A stretch of DNA of 32,444 nucleotides from an uncultured Treponema sp. Lineage in GTDB: Bacteria > Spirochaetota > Spirochaetia > Treponematales > Treponemataceae. Below the pieces are notes generated by a model. The model searched no databases. It worked only from the letters and a program-made list of their open reading frames with translations, and had not been told where the DNA came from. This document shows positions 1 through 8,116 of the stretch, piece after piece. The position numbers and the translations under genes were made by a program. Each line of letters begins with the position of its first letter. The first letter of the stretch is position 1. The DNA lies in assembly GCA_947170195.1 (NCBI GenBank), contig CAMVSS010000009.1:1-32444 (forward strand), in the 5' to 3' direction.

Positions 1-2
1 GG

Positions 3-218
3 GAACGACAGAGAGCCTATGACCATGACGCAGGCTTCGAGGAAGGCCGAGCAGAAGGCGCGCAGGCAAAAGCCATCGAAAACGCACGGAACCTGCTGAA
101 GCTCAACAAACTAACCTCTGAGGAAATTGCCCAGTGTTGCTCTCTCCCCCTCGAGCAGGTTGTTGCGCTCAAGGAAGAGATTGAGGCTGATCTTTCTTGT
201 GAAAAAGTTGTCCGATAA
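3..218 (+). CDS. Rpn family nuclease / putative transposase, C-terminal fragment
   Basis: An open frame enters from the left edge and ends at TAA 216-218, giving the last 71 residues of a larger protein. The visible part starts with a charged stretch rich in Glu, Gly, Arg and Ala (DAGFEEGRAEGAQAKA), followed by a helical tail containing LTSEEIAQCCSLPLEQV. This is the usual C-terminus of the Rpn (recombination-promoting nuclease, PD-(D/E)XK) or TIGR01784 family: a repeat-like E/G/R/A hinge and then a small helix-turn-helix-like segment resembling 'T.eeIA...gls.eeV'. The catalytic PD-(D/E)XK part lies outside the window, so activity cannot be judged. Family members are often multi-copy in Treponema genomes. 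The assignment rests on this tail alone. Confidence 0.6.
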   Translation, partial: ERQRAYDHDAGFEEGRAEGAQAKAIENARNLLKLNKLTSEEIAQCCSLPLEQVVALKEEIEADLSCEKVVR

Positions 219-629
219 TTTACCTGACTTTACAACGTACTAAAGCCTCTAGAAAAGCCATGCTCCGCCGTGGAGTCACTTTTATGCTCCGCCCTCCATG
301 TCGTCGCAAAAAGTGGACGACTTTTGTTCCAAAACTCGCTTTGCTCTATGCCACATCCTTGTGGCAAATTTGCTGTAAATGTTTTGGAAAGACCGCGGGT
401 TATCAAGCAACGTAAGGGAGCAATGAGCGTCAGCGAAGTGAAATCGAGCGCGACAACGAGAGCGCTCGCGCAAGGGCGGCTGTTAGAAATGGCTGCTTTT
501 TGGCATAGAGAATCTTTGTTATTTAGTGATGCCGGCAGATTTTTTATTATTTTTTTATGCTTGAATCAATGGGTGTTTTTTGATAGTATTCTCAATTAGA
601 TTAATCTAAATCCCATTAATGAGGTAATT
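219..629. other. Gene-poor, hairpin-rich intergenic region
   Basis: No convincing gene lies here. The open frame at 270-599 has no ribosome binding site and an unnatural Cys/Arg/Ser-rich composition, and the opposite strand is also open over part of it. What is visible is a series of perfect short inverted repeats: GTCGTC/GACGAC (300-321), TGCCACA/TGTGGCA with a 4-base loop (349-366) and GAGCGC/GCGCTC (446-467). The segment up to about 500 is G+C-richer than the A+T-rich stretch from about 530 onward. It may be an interspersed repeat beside the Rpn gene. That is an inference, since only one copy is seen here. Confidence 0.35.
561..589 (+). promoter_or_regulatory. Putative sigma-70 promoter for the 47-aa gene
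   Basis: TTGAAT (561-566) is followed after 17 bases by TAGTAT (584-589), the latter preceded by TGA. The start point would be near 596, giving a leader of about 35 bases before the ATG at 630. Each box matches consensus at four or five of six positions, so this is plausible but unproven. Confidence 0.35.
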
Positions 630-773
630 ATGAGACTTGCAAATCGTTTCAGACCACAGCATGTTGTAAATAGAACAACTCGTGCAAACTCTAAGAAAAA
701 TTCAAAGAGACTTGCCGCTAACTATGCTGTTCTCGCTGCATTGGCAGCTGCTGATTCAAAATCAAAAAAATAA
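630..773 (+). CDS. Small basic hypothetical protein (47 aa)
   Basis: An ATG at 630 preceded by GAGG (621-624, 5-base gap) opens a 47-codon frame ending in TAA 771-773. The product starts MRLANRFRPQHVVNRTTRAN, is strongly basic over the first 30 residues, has an Ala/Leu-rich segment (YAVLAALAAA) and ends SKSKK. There is no signal peptide or Cys, and the Ala-rich part is too short to be a clear membrane span. A promoter-like pair lies upstream and a strong intrinsic terminator 76 bases downstream, so it looks like a monocistronic expressed gene. I do not recognise the family. The composition (basic head, short helix) would suit a nucleic-acid-binding or ribosome-associated peptide, but that is speculation. 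Confidence 0.6.
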   Translation: MRLANRFRPQHVVNRTTRANSKKNSKRLAANYAVLAALAAADSKSKK

Positions 774-849
774 GCAAAAGATCTTTCAATGATTTTTTTT
801 GCATGAGAATTTTCTTTTCTATATTGATAGAAGATTCTTTCTGTTTTTC

Positions 850-880
850 CCCCACATGAATCCGTGTGGGGTATTTTTTT
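850..880 (+). terminator. Rho-independent terminator after the small gene
   Basis: CCCCACA (850-856) pairs with TGTGGGG (865-871) around an 8-base loop, and the hairpin is followed by TATTTTTTT. It closes the transcript of the 47-aa gene and isolates the pectate lyase gene downstream. Confidence 0.85.
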
Positions 881-920
881 GTTTTTTTCCTTTTCTAAAT
901 TAATATATAAAATAGTACAT

Positions 921-941
921 AAAGTGATAAAATATCACTTT
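921..941. promoter_or_regulatory. Operator-like perfect palindrome upstream of pectate lyase
   Basis: AAAGTGATA (921-929) and TATCACTTT (933-941) form a perfect 9-bp inverted repeat with a 3-base centre. No T-run follows, so it is more like a dimeric-regulator site than a terminator. The half-site ATCACTTT recurs at 974-981, just upstream of the putative -35 box at 991. This arrangement suggests control of the pectate lyase gene by a dimeric transcription factor that is not encoded in the window. The regulator family is unknown. Confidence 0.45.
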
Positions 942-990
942 ATAGAAAAATTAACTTCGGAATAGTCCAAAAAATCACTTTTTTTGATAT

Positions 991-1019
991 TTTACAACTT
1001 TTTCCTTTGGGACGATATT
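991..1019 (+). promoter_or_regulatory. Putative promoter for the pectate lyase gene
   Basis: TTTACA (991-996), 17 bases, then GATATT (1014-1019). The -35 box matches five of six consensus positions and the -10 box four of six. The start point would be near 1026, about 29 bases before the TTG start codon. Confidence 0.3.
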
Positions 1020-1054
1020 TGTTATGGTTTTCAAAGTAAAAAAAGGGGGCTATT

Positions 1055-3937
1055 TTGAAAAAAGTATTGGGTAAAAAAGTTTTTAAAAGACTCCGGTCTT
1101 CTGGGCTTGCTGTTTGTGCGGCTTTGCTTTGCGCAGGCTGCTCGATGGAAACGGATTCTGGAAACGGGCTTGCAGCTCTTATGCTGGCTTCGAATTCCGG
1201 TGCGCTTGCATCGGTTTCTGGTGAACAGACTCCGTCTTCTTCCTCGGATTCGAATGCAACTCAAGGCTCGGGAAAGAGCGCAAGTTCCAGCAGTTCTGCT
1301 TCTTCTGCGGTCGGTGCTGCTCCGACTGTGGCTGATGTGTCAAACACAAATGTAAAAATCGTAAAATCGGAAGGGTGGCTCAACAGCGCATACATCATCT
1401 TTGAGCAGGTAGAGGGGGCAACGTACAAGGTTCTCTGCGACGACAAGGAAATCGACGCTCCTCTCATCCGCTACTACGACACATACACTTACTACGAAAA
1501 CTCGGAAAGCAACGGTCAGACAGCTTGGACAAAAAAGACTCTTTCAAAGATTGTCCGCGCTGATGCACTTGGTCTTGCGGCTGGAAATCACACGATTAAG
1601 GTCTGTGCAGTCGGAACCGAGAACACGAGTGGATACTCGACCGCTACGATGAATGTCGTTGACCACGACAGGAGCGGATTTGCATTTGCGCCGAGCGCGA
1701 TTACGACGCCGGGTGCTTATAAGGCAGACGGAACTTTGAAGGACAACGCGATTGTCCTCTATGTGACAGGCGCGACTGCCAAGACTGTTTCTTATACAGC
1801 CAAAAAAGGAACGAACTCAAGCAAGGATGCAACATTCACTGGCTTGCAGGATGTTTTGAGTGAAACATCACTAAAAAACCTCACCGTTCCTCTTTGTATT
1901 CGCATCGTAGGAACAATCACAAAAGACCAGATGGATTCGCTCGGATCTTCTGCTGAAGGTGTGCAGATCAAGACGACTTCGGAAAACGGCGTTACGGTCG
2001 AAGGTGTAGGACACGATGCGGCAGTATACGGATTCGGCTTTCTTATCAGAAATGCAAAGTATACAGAACTCTGTAATCTCGGCGTGTTCAACTTTATGGA
2101 CGACGGAATTTCCGTTGATACGGACAACAGCTACCTCTGGATTCACAACAACGACATCTCTTACGGTGCAGTCGGCTCTGACTCCGACCAGGCAAAGGGA
2201 GACGGCTCGCTCGACTTCAAACTGTCAACTTACAGCACTCTTTCTTACAACCACTTCTGGGATTCCGGCAAGTGCAATCTTCTTGACGCTTCTCCTTCTT
2301 CTAGCGGTTCAAACTACCTTTCATACCATCACAACTGGTACGATCACTCCGATAGCCGTCACCCGCGCGTCCGCAACGCTACAGCCGTTCATGTCTACAA
2401 CAACTATTACGACGGTAACGCAAAATACGGTGTCGGCGTAACGAGCGGTTCTTCTGCATTCGTCGAAGGCAACTACTTCAGAAACGCACACGACCCTATG
2501 ATGCAGGCAGGACAGGGAACCGACGCGCAGGGAAGCGGAACATTCTCAGGTGAAGACGGCGGCGTCATAAAGGCATACAACAACAAGTTTGCTGGGAACA
2601 ACACAAACGGAGTCAAATTCCAGTTTGTAACGAACAAATACGACTACACGAACAATGTTGCCGTAACCGAGCCTCAGACTCATACGGAAAGCCTCGGAAC
2701 TGCAAATGATGACGGAACATACACAATCTACACTTGGGCATACGGAGATTCGTTCCCGTCATTCATTACGAAAAATGATGCTGCCGACAAAGGTGCAACT
2801 GATTCGACAAAAGCTTACTATCAGGTTTCAAAGGGAAAGACCGCATTCGCGCTTACAGTTCCTGCAAATGCAAGCAAGGTCGTAATCAAAGCCAAGTCTG
2901 CTTCGAGCGGTGTTTCATCTGCGACTCTCAAGGTCGGTGGCGTAAGCCGGTCCGTAACGGCAGACAACTATCCTGAATACGAATTCGACGTAAGCTCGGT
3001 TTCTTCTACTTCGCTTGCAGTCGTTGCAGGTTCGGAAGGCTCAATCAACATCACGTCAATCAAGGTCATCGCTCCGACAGCGTGGGAAACGACATACACA
3101 ACGGGAATTTCTCTAAGCGACATCGACGCATACGAAGTTGACGACCGCAGCACTCAGGTTCCTGGCACTGTGACTACAAAGCTCGGCGGAAACAAGTATT
3201 CAAATTTCGATGTTCAGCTCGGCGACAGCGGACTTGGACTTTCTGCGGCTCCGACCACACCTGACGTGGCAAAAGCAGATGTAATCAAGTATGCAGGCCG
3301 CCACAATCCGGACTTTGCCTACACATTCAACAATGCGACGGACGACGCTGACTACGGCGTGAACTCGGCACTCAAGGCACTTGTCGTCGGCTACACTGGC
3401 GGACTTTCGGCAGTTCAGGGAAGCAGTTCCGGCGCGTCGTCTGGCAATGCCGGTAACAGTGGAAACGCTGAAAGCGGCGAGAGCGGAAATGAATCTGGAA
3501 GCACTGGTACCGGAGAAAGCGGCAGCGCAGAAAACGGAGACAACGGCGGCACTTCTGGCGGAACGGAAACTCCGGCAACACTTCCAGAAGGAACTGTTGT
3601 CGTGACATTCGACAGCTTTACAAGCGGTGCTACCGTGAACGGCGTTACTGTAACGGGAAGCCTCAAAAGTGGTGTTGCTGAAAAAACTTATAATGGTACT
3701 ACTTACAAAACCGCTCTCAAGATGGAATCTAAGACGAGCATAACTTTTACAACAACCGAGGCAAAGACTCTTACAATTGTAACGGATACTGCTTCTAAAA
3801 AGATAAGCATAGATGGAACAAAAGTTTCCACAGATTCTGACGGAGTTGTAACTCAATCGCTTGCTGGTGGAGATCATACAATCTCAAAGGGCGATGCAAT
3901 GAATGTCTACGCAATCATAATCTCCCCGGCCGAATAA
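1055..3937 (+). CDS. Pectate lyase (PL1 family) lipoprotein, multidomain
   Basis: A secreted enzyme expected to cleave polygalacturonate by beta-elimination. The TTG start at 1055 is supported by AAAAGGGGG six bases upstream. Residues 1-29 form a lipoprotein signal (LLCAGC, lipidated Cys29), followed by a long Ser-rich linker (about 50-88). A beta-rich domain (about 95-205) precedes the parallel beta-helix (about 215-540). The PL1 hallmarks are present: candidate Ca2+ ligands Asp383 and Asp387 in GDGSLDFK, a SYNHF strand, and SRHPRVR (434-440), whose Arg435 and Arg440 match the spacing of the catalytic and substrate-binding arginines of PelC. After the helix come a carbohydrate-binding-like beta domain (about 580-680), a Gly/Ser/Asn/Glu-rich linker (about 790-850) and a C-terminal beta domain (about 850-960) of the kind often attached to pectinases. 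At 960 residues it is far longer than simple PL1 enzymes (350-450). It stands alone with its own regulatory region and terminator. Confidence 0.88.
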   Translation: MKKVLGKKVFKRLRSSGLAVCAALLCAGCSMETDSGNGLAALMLASNSGALASVSGEQTPSSSSDSNATQGSGKSASSSSSASSAVGAAPTVADVSNTNVKIVKSEGWLNSAYIIFEQVEGATYKVLCDDKEIDAPLIRYYDTYTYYENSESNGQTAWTKKTLSKIVRADALGLAAGNHTIKVCAVGTENTSGYSTATMNVVDHDRSGFAFAPSAITTPGAYKADGTLKDNAIVLYVTGATAKTVSYTAKKGTNSSKDATFTGLQDVLSETSLKNLTVPLCIRIVGTITKDQMDSLGSSAEGVQIKTTSENGVTVEGVGHDAAVYGFGFLIRNAKYTELCNLGVFNFMDDGISVDTDNSYLWIHNNDISYGAVGSDSDQAKGDGSLDFKLSTYSTLSYNHFWDSGKCNLLDASPSSSGSNYLSYHHNWYDHSDSRHPRVRNATAVHVYNNYYDGNAKYGVGVTSGSSAFVEGNYFRNAHDPMMQAGQGTDAQGSGTFSGEDGGVIKAYNNKFAGNNTNGVKFQFVTNKYDYTNNVAVTEPQTHTESLGTANDDGTYTIYTWAYGDSFPSFITKNDAADKGATDSTKAYYQVSKGKTAFALTVPANASKVVIKAKSASSGVSSATLKVGGVSRSVTADNYPEYEFDVSSVSSTSLAVVAGSEGSINITSIKVIAPTAWETTYTTGISLSDIDAYEVDDRSTQVPGTVTTKLGGNKYSNFDVQLGDSGLGLSAAPTTPDVAKADVIKYAGRHNPDFAYTFNNATDDADYGVNSALKALVVGYTGGLSAVQGSSSGASSGNAGNSGNAESGESGNESGSTGTGESGSAENGDNGGTSGGTETPATLPEGTVVVTFDSFTSGATVNGVTVTGSLKSGVAEKTYNGTTYKTALKMESKTSITFTTTEAKTLTIVTDTASKKISIDGTKVSTDSDGVVTQSLAGGDHTISKGDAMNVYAIIISPAE

Positions 3938-3993
3938 AAATCGTTCATAATCCGCTCCTTGACCAGGGCGGTTATTAGAAAAATCTCCTTTTT

Positions 3994-4026
3994 GACCTCT
4001 CCTTGCAAGGGGGAGGTCTTTTTTTT
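3994..4026 (+). terminator. Rho-independent terminator after pectate lyase
   Basis: GACCTCTCC (3994-4002) pairs with GGGGAGGTC (4010-4018), with one T-G wobble, over a 7-base loop and is followed by eight T. A weaker inverted repeat lies just upstream at about 3950-3976. Confidence 0.88.
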
Positions 4027-4092
4027 GTGCGGATGTTTTTCCGTGTGCGCTAAAATCAACATTTGGTTGAATATTTATCATTTTAAAAATTA

Positions 4093-4121
4093 TTGACAAA
4101 AATGCTAGAAGCCTTTTGAAT
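4093..4121 (+). promoter_or_regulatory. Putative promoter of the liv operon
   Basis: A perfect TTGACA (4093-4098) lies 17 bases before TTGAAT (4116-4121). The predicted start near 4128 leaves about 26 bases of leader before the livK ATG at 4154. The -35 box is strong and the -10 box weak, which would fit an activated promoter. Confidence 0.45.
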
Positions 4122-4153
4122 ACTCGTAATAAAAAATGAAAACGGAGATCACT

Positions 4154-5311
4154 ATGAAAATCTTGAAACTTCTTGCTGCATGTGCTGCAGCGGCTCTCGT
4201 CTTCTCTGGTTGTAGCGAAAAATCAGATGTAATCAAAATTGGTTCTATCGGACCTCTCTCTGGTCCTGTCGCCGTTTACGGTTCTGACTGCAAAAACGGA
4301 ATTGAACTCGCCGTATCAGAGATCAACGCTGCTGGTGGAATTAACGGAAAGCAGATTAAACTCATCGTCGAGGATGATGAAGGTGATTCTGTAAAATCTC
4401 AGAACGCATATCGAAAACTCGTAACCTCAGATAAAGTAAAATTTATCGTAGGTTCTTTGACATCAGGCTGTACACAGGCAATCACTTCTTTGGCTGAGGC
4501 TCAGGGCACTGTGCTTATCGCTCCTGCAGCAACCGCAGAAAGCATCACTATGTCTGAAAAGGGAACTCCTTTCCGCTATGTTTTCCGTGCTTGCTTTATC
4601 GACCCGTTCCAGGGAACTGTAGGTGCTAAATTTGCTTCTGAAAACCTCGGTTCAAAAAAGGCTGCCATCCTGTACGACATCGGAAATGACTATTCAGTAG
4701 GCCTTCAGGAGAATTTCGTAAAGACATTCGAAGCTGCTGGCGGAACAATTGTCGCAAAAGAGTCTTATAACACCGGAGATAAGGATTTCAACGCTCAGAT
4801 TACAAAAATCAAGAACGCAAATCCTGATGTAGTTTATCTTCCAGACTATTACGGAACTGTCGCTCTCATCGCAAACCAGCTCCGAGCACAGGGGGTAAAG
4901 GTTCCTTTCGTTGGGGGCGACGGTTGGGATGGTCTTACAGAGAATGCCGGTGACGAAGTTCTTAACGGCTTCTACTCAAACCACTATGCGGCTGACTCAA
5001 CTGATCCTGCCGTTCAGAAATTCGTAGCAACTTACAAAGAGAAATATACTCTCACACCAACTGCTTTTGCGGCTCTTGGTTATGATGCAGTCTACATGTT
5101 CAAGGATGCCATCGAGGTTGCTGCAAAGAAAGGCGATGTTACAGCTGATTCTGTACGCGATGCTCTTGAGGCAACTGACGGAACTTATGTTACAGGTCAT
5201 CTCACATTCAACGAGAAACACAATCCTGTAAAATCTGCCGTTATCGTAGAACTCATAAAAAATGCTGCAGGCAAACTTGATACGGTTTACAAGACTACTG
5301 TTAATCCGTAA
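4154..5311 (+). CDS. livK: Branched-chain amino acid ABC transporter substrate-binding lipoprotein (LivK/LivJ type)
   Basis: Extracytoplasmic binding protein that delivers a branched-chain or other amino acid to LivHM. The ATG at 4154 is preferred to the in-frame ATG at 4136, because GGAG (4144-4147) sits six bases before it and the protein then begins with a clean lipoprotein signal (FSGC, Cys20). The mature part is a periplasmic-binding fold type I (Peripla_BP_6). It opens with IKIGSIGPLSGPVAVYG and carries INAAGGINGKQIKL and the GSLTSGCTQAI ligand-loop region, all typical of LivJ/LivK. Length is 385 residues, normal for the family. It is the first gene of livKHMGF and is separated from livH by two hairpins, one a terminator-like attenuator. 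The true ligand cannot be deduced from sequence. Confidence 0.92.
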   Translation: MKILKLLAACAAAALVFSGCSEKSDVIKIGSIGPLSGPVAVYGSDCKNGIELAVSEINAAGGINGKQIKLIVEDDEGDSVKSQNAYRKLVTSDKVKFIVGSLTSGCTQAITSLAEAQGTVLIAPAATAESITMSEKGTPFRYVFRACFIDPFQGTVGAKFASENLGSKKAAILYDIGNDYSVGLQENFVKTFEAAGGTIVAKESYNTGDKDFNAQITKIKNANPDVVYLPDYYGTVALIANQLRAQGVKVPFVGGDGWDGLTENAGDEVLNGFYSNHYAADSTDPAVQKFVATYKEKYTLTPTAFAALGYDAVYMFKDAIEVAAKKGDVTADSVRDALEATDGTYVTGHLTFNEKHNPVKSAVIVELIKNAAGKLDTVYKTTVNP

Positions 5312-5330
5312 AATATAAGAATGAAAGTTG

Positions 5331-5351
5331 GCTCCCGAAATCACCGGGAGC
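5331..5351 (+). repeat. Intercistronic stem-loop after livK
   Basis: GCTCCCG (5331-5337) and CGGGAGC (5345-5351) pair perfectly around a 7-base loop. No T-run follows. It lies between the livK stop and the attenuator, so a likely role is to protect the 3' end of the livK message. Confidence 0.6.
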
Positions 5352-5372
5352 TAAAGAAATTGATTGCAATGG

Positions 5373-5409
5373 AGCACGATTCTTTTTTCAGGAAGCGTGC
5401 TTTTTTTTT
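5373..5409 (+). terminator. Intra-operon terminator/attenuator between livK and livH
   Basis: AGCACG (5373-5378) pairs with CGTGCT (5396-5401), extended by an inner TTC/GAA after a mismatch, and runs straight into nine T (5401-5409). The livH ribosome binding site begins two bases later. Partial termination here would make more livK than livHMGF mRNA. Confidence 0.75.
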
Positions 5410-5423
5410 GAAAAGGAGTCGCT

Positions 5424-6320
5424 GTGAATTTCATAACCTTTTTTCAGCAGCTGATAAACGGGCTTTCCCTTGGCAGCATTTACGCCCTGATTGCCCTTGG
5501 TTACACAATGGTTTACGGCATCGTCAAGCTGATTAACTTTGCACACGGCGATGTAATGATGGTCGGAGCTTACGCAGGATTTTTTGTACTCGTTGCTCTT
5601 GGTGTTTCTCCTGCAGGTCTTGTGTGTGCTTTTATCGCCGCAATGACGGCATGTGCTTTTTTGATTCTTATTATTGAGCGTGTCGCTTACCGTCCGCTTC
5701 GTGCGGCTCCGCGACTCAACTCTTTGATCACTGCGATTGCAGTTGAACTTATCTTGCAGAATACTATGCGCGTCCTTCCGTTCGTAGGTCCGAATCCGCG
5801 CCAGTATCCTCGCATGGCTCCTCTTGAATTTCATCTGGGAGCTATTTCAGTTTCGAATATTCAGCTTGTAGTAATAGTTTTGAGCGCAATACTGATGATT
5901 CTTCTCAACTATATCGTAAACTACACTAAGACAGGAAAGGCAATGCGCGCCGTTTCTTTTGATCTCGGAGCCGCAAGCCTGATGGGAATCAGCGTAAACA
6001 AGACGATCGCCATCACTTTTGTGCTCGGTTCCGTGCTTGCGGGTGCTGGCGGCGTTCTCTACGCGACGGCTTATCCGCAGATTGATCCTGTCATGGGATA
6101 TATTCCTGGTCTTAAGGCATTCGTTGCTGCCGTACTCGGTGGAATCGGTTCGATTCCTGGAGCTGTGGTCGGAGGAATCATCCTCGGAATCGCAGAGACT
6201 ATGGCAAAAGCTTATATTTCTTCTCAGTATGCGGATGCAATTTCGTACTGCATTCTGATTGTTATCCTGCTCGTAAAACCTGCCGGTCTTTTGGGCAAGA
6301 AGACTCACGTAAAGGTATAA
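5424..6320 (+). CDS. livH: Branched-chain amino acid ABC transporter permease LivH
   Basis: One of the two membrane subunits of the importer. The GTG start at 5424 follows AAAAGGAG (5411-5418). The 298-residue protein is almost wholly hydrophobic with about eight membrane spans. It carries family signatures: an N-terminal LINGLSLGSIYALIALGYTM, then VKLINFAHGDVMMVGAY, and near the C-terminus PGLKAFVAAVLGGIGSIPGAVVGG, the cytoplasmic loop that contacts the ATPases. Length is normal for LivH. It is followed 12 bases later by livM. Confidence 0.93.
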   Translation: MNFITFFQQLINGLSLGSIYALIALGYTMVYGIVKLINFAHGDVMMVGAYAGFFVLVALGVSPAGLVCAFIAAMTACAFLILIIERVAYRPLRAAPRLNSLITAIAVELILQNTMRVLPFVGPNPRQYPRMAPLEFHLGAISVSNIQLVVIVLSAILMILLNYIVNYTKTGKAMRAVSFDLGAASLMGISVNKTIAITFVLGSVLAGAGGVLYATAYPQIDPVMGYIPGLKAFVAAVLGGIGSIPGAVVGGIILGIAETMAKAYISSQYADAISYCILIVILLVKPAGLLGKKTHVKV

Positions 6321-6332
6321 TGGGGGCTAGAG

Positions 6333-7313
6333 ATGAATAAATTTTGGAGACAAACTTCTATATTAATCGGAATTTCTGCCTTCTGTATCGTCATTCCTTT
6401 TTTTCTGATAAAAACTGGTCTCATCAACGGTTATGTTGCCGGAATTTTGACGCTCGCCGGGCTTAATGCGCTCATGGCTCTCAGCGTCAACATGGTCTGC
6501 GGAATCACAGGTCAGCTCAGTCTCGGTCAGGCATGTTTCGAGGCAATCGGGGCATATTCGACCGTGCTTCTCTGGCAGAAAGGCATTCCGCTTCCGCTCT
6601 GCATGATTTTCGGGGCTGTTTCAGCGGCTTTCTTTGGCTTCCTCATCGGATTCCCGACTTTGAAGCTCGAGGGTGATTATCTTGCTATAGTTACGCTTGC
6701 GTTCGGAGAAATTACGCGCGTCGTGCTCATGAATTTAAAATCAGTTACGAACGGACCATACGGAATGAAGTGCACGACTTTCTTTACCGTCGATTTTTCA
6801 TGGGGACCATCTCTTTCATTCGTGCTTGTAATCGCGTCATTGATTTTAGTGATTACCGGAATTCAGAATTTTATCCGCTCGTCTTATGGCCGGGCAATTC
6901 TTGCAGTCCGCGAGGACGAGATTGCCGCCAACTCGAACGGAATCAGCGTGTTCAAGTACAAGATGATAGGCTTTGTAATAGCTGCGTTTGTGGCTGGAAT
7001 TGCCGGAAGTCTCTATGCGCCGATCATCGGTTATTTTAAGCCGGATCTCGCCTCGTTCAACAACAGCATCAACGATTTGATTTTCGTCGTTCTCGGAGGA
7101 ATGGGAAGCGTCACAGGCTCTGTCCTTGCGGCTTTTGTCCTTACATCGCTTCAGGAATTCCTGCGCTTCCTCGGAGATTTCAGAATCCTGATCTATGCAG
7201 TTCTTCTGATTGTCGTAATGCTTTTCAGACCACAGGGCTTGCTTGGCATGAAAGAATTCTCATTCATCAGAGCATTTGAAAAAATCATTCCTTTCAAAAA
7301 AGAGGTCCGCTAA
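6333..7313 (+). CDS. livM: Branched-chain amino acid ABC transporter permease LivM
   Basis: Second permease subunit, partner of LivH. The ATG at 6333 is preceded by TGGGGG (6321-6326). The 326 residues hold about nine to ten membrane spans with LivM signatures: LSVNMVCGITGQLSLGQACF, the KLEGDYLAIVTLAFGEI segment, and the ATPase-contact loop NDLIFVVLGGMGSVTGSVLAA. It overlaps the livG start by one base (TAATG at 7311-7315), indicating translational coupling. Confidence 0.93.
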   Translation: MNKFWRQTSILIGISAFCIVIPFFLIKTGLINGYVAGILTLAGLNALMALSVNMVCGITGQLSLGQACFEAIGAYSTVLLWQKGIPLPLCMIFGAVSAAFFGFLIGFPTLKLEGDYLAIVTLAFGEITRVVLMNLKSVTNGPYGMKCTTFFTVDFSWGPSLSFVLVIASLILVITGIQNFIRSSYGRAILAVREDEIAANSNGISVFKYKMIGFVIAAFVAGIAGSLYAPIIGYFKPDLASFNNSINDLIFVVLGGMGSVTGSVLAAFVLTSLQEFLRFLGDFRILIYAVLLIVVMLFRPQGLLGMKEFSFIRAFEKIIPFKKEVR

Positions 7314-8116
7314 TGAAACCGAATAAACTGATTTTAAAAGCTTGTGACATTTCCATCGTTTTTGGCGGACTTCAGGCTGTAAGCAACTTCAACATGGAGC
7401 TGTATGAAGGTCAGCTTGTCGGTCTTATCGGCCCGAACGGAGCTGGAAAAACTACGGTCTTCAATATGCTTTCCGGAGTCTACACGCCGACGTCGGGAAC
7501 GATCACTTTCATCGATAAAAAGAAAAATTCATATCTCGTTAACAAGAAAAAGCCGTACAGACTGAATAAAATCGGTATTGCGCGCACGTTTCAGAATATC
7601 CGACTTTTCGGAAACCTCACCGTCGCCGACAACATTCGCGTCGCAATGCACTCAAAGCGAAAGAGTGGCGTAATCGCTGCCATTTTGCGCCTGCCTGCAT
7701 ATTTCCGTGACGAGGCTCACATGAACGCGCGCGTCGGTCACCTTCTGAAACTTTTCGGGCTTACGGCGAAGCGCAATGAGCTGGCAAAAAATCTGCCGTA
7801 TGGAGAGCAGCGCAAGCTTGAGATTTGCCGCGCTCTTGCCTCAAATCCTCGGCTGCTCCTTCTTGATGAGCCTGCTGCCGGCATGAATCCTCAGGAAACA
7901 AAAGAGCTGATGGATTTGATCGCTCTCATCCGAAACCGCTTCAAGCTTACGATTCTTCTGATCGAACATGACATGAAGCTGGTAATGGGAATCTGCGAGG
8001 AAATCTACGTTCTCAACTACGGAAAAGTTCTTGCCGTCGGAAAGCCGGAAGAAATTCAGAAAAATCCCGAAGTCATTAAGGCATATCTTGGCTCGGATGC
8101 GGAGGTGCTCTCATGA
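7313..8116 (+). CDS. livG: Branched-chain amino acid ABC transporter ATP-binding protein LivG
   Basis: Cytoplasmic ATPase that forms a heterodimer with LivF and powers import through LivHM. The 267-residue protein has Walker A GPNGAGKTT (40-48), the LivG-type signature LPYGEQR (161-167) in place of the usual LSGGQ, Walker B RLLLLDEP (180-187) and the switch His in LIEHDM. The ATG shares its A with the last base of the livM stop codon, and its own stop overlaps the livF start (ATGA, 8113-8116). Confidence 0.94.
   Translation: MKPNKLILKACDISIVFGGLQAVSNFNMELYEGQLVGLIGPNGAGKTTVFNMLSGVYTPTSGTITFIDKKKNSYLVNKKKPYRLNKIGIARTFQNIRLFGNLTVADNIRVAMHSKRKSGVIAAILRLPAYFRDEAHMNARVGHLLKLFGLTAKRNELAKNLPYGEQRKLEICRALASNPRLLLLDEPAAGMNPQETKELMDLIALIRNRFKLTILLIEHDMKLVMGICEEIYVLNYGKVLAVGKPEEIQKNPEVIKAYLGSDAEVLS

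Noticed and set aside
270-599. Open frame of 109 codons in the left intergenic region
   Set aside because: No ribosome binding site, odd Cys/Arg/Ser-rich composition, overlaps several inverted repeats and an opposite-strand frame; better read as non-coding.
3200-3877. Minus-strand frame of 225 codons within the pectate lyase gene
   Set aside because: Shadow of the Gly/Ser-rich linker and flanking domains of a well supported plus-strand gene.
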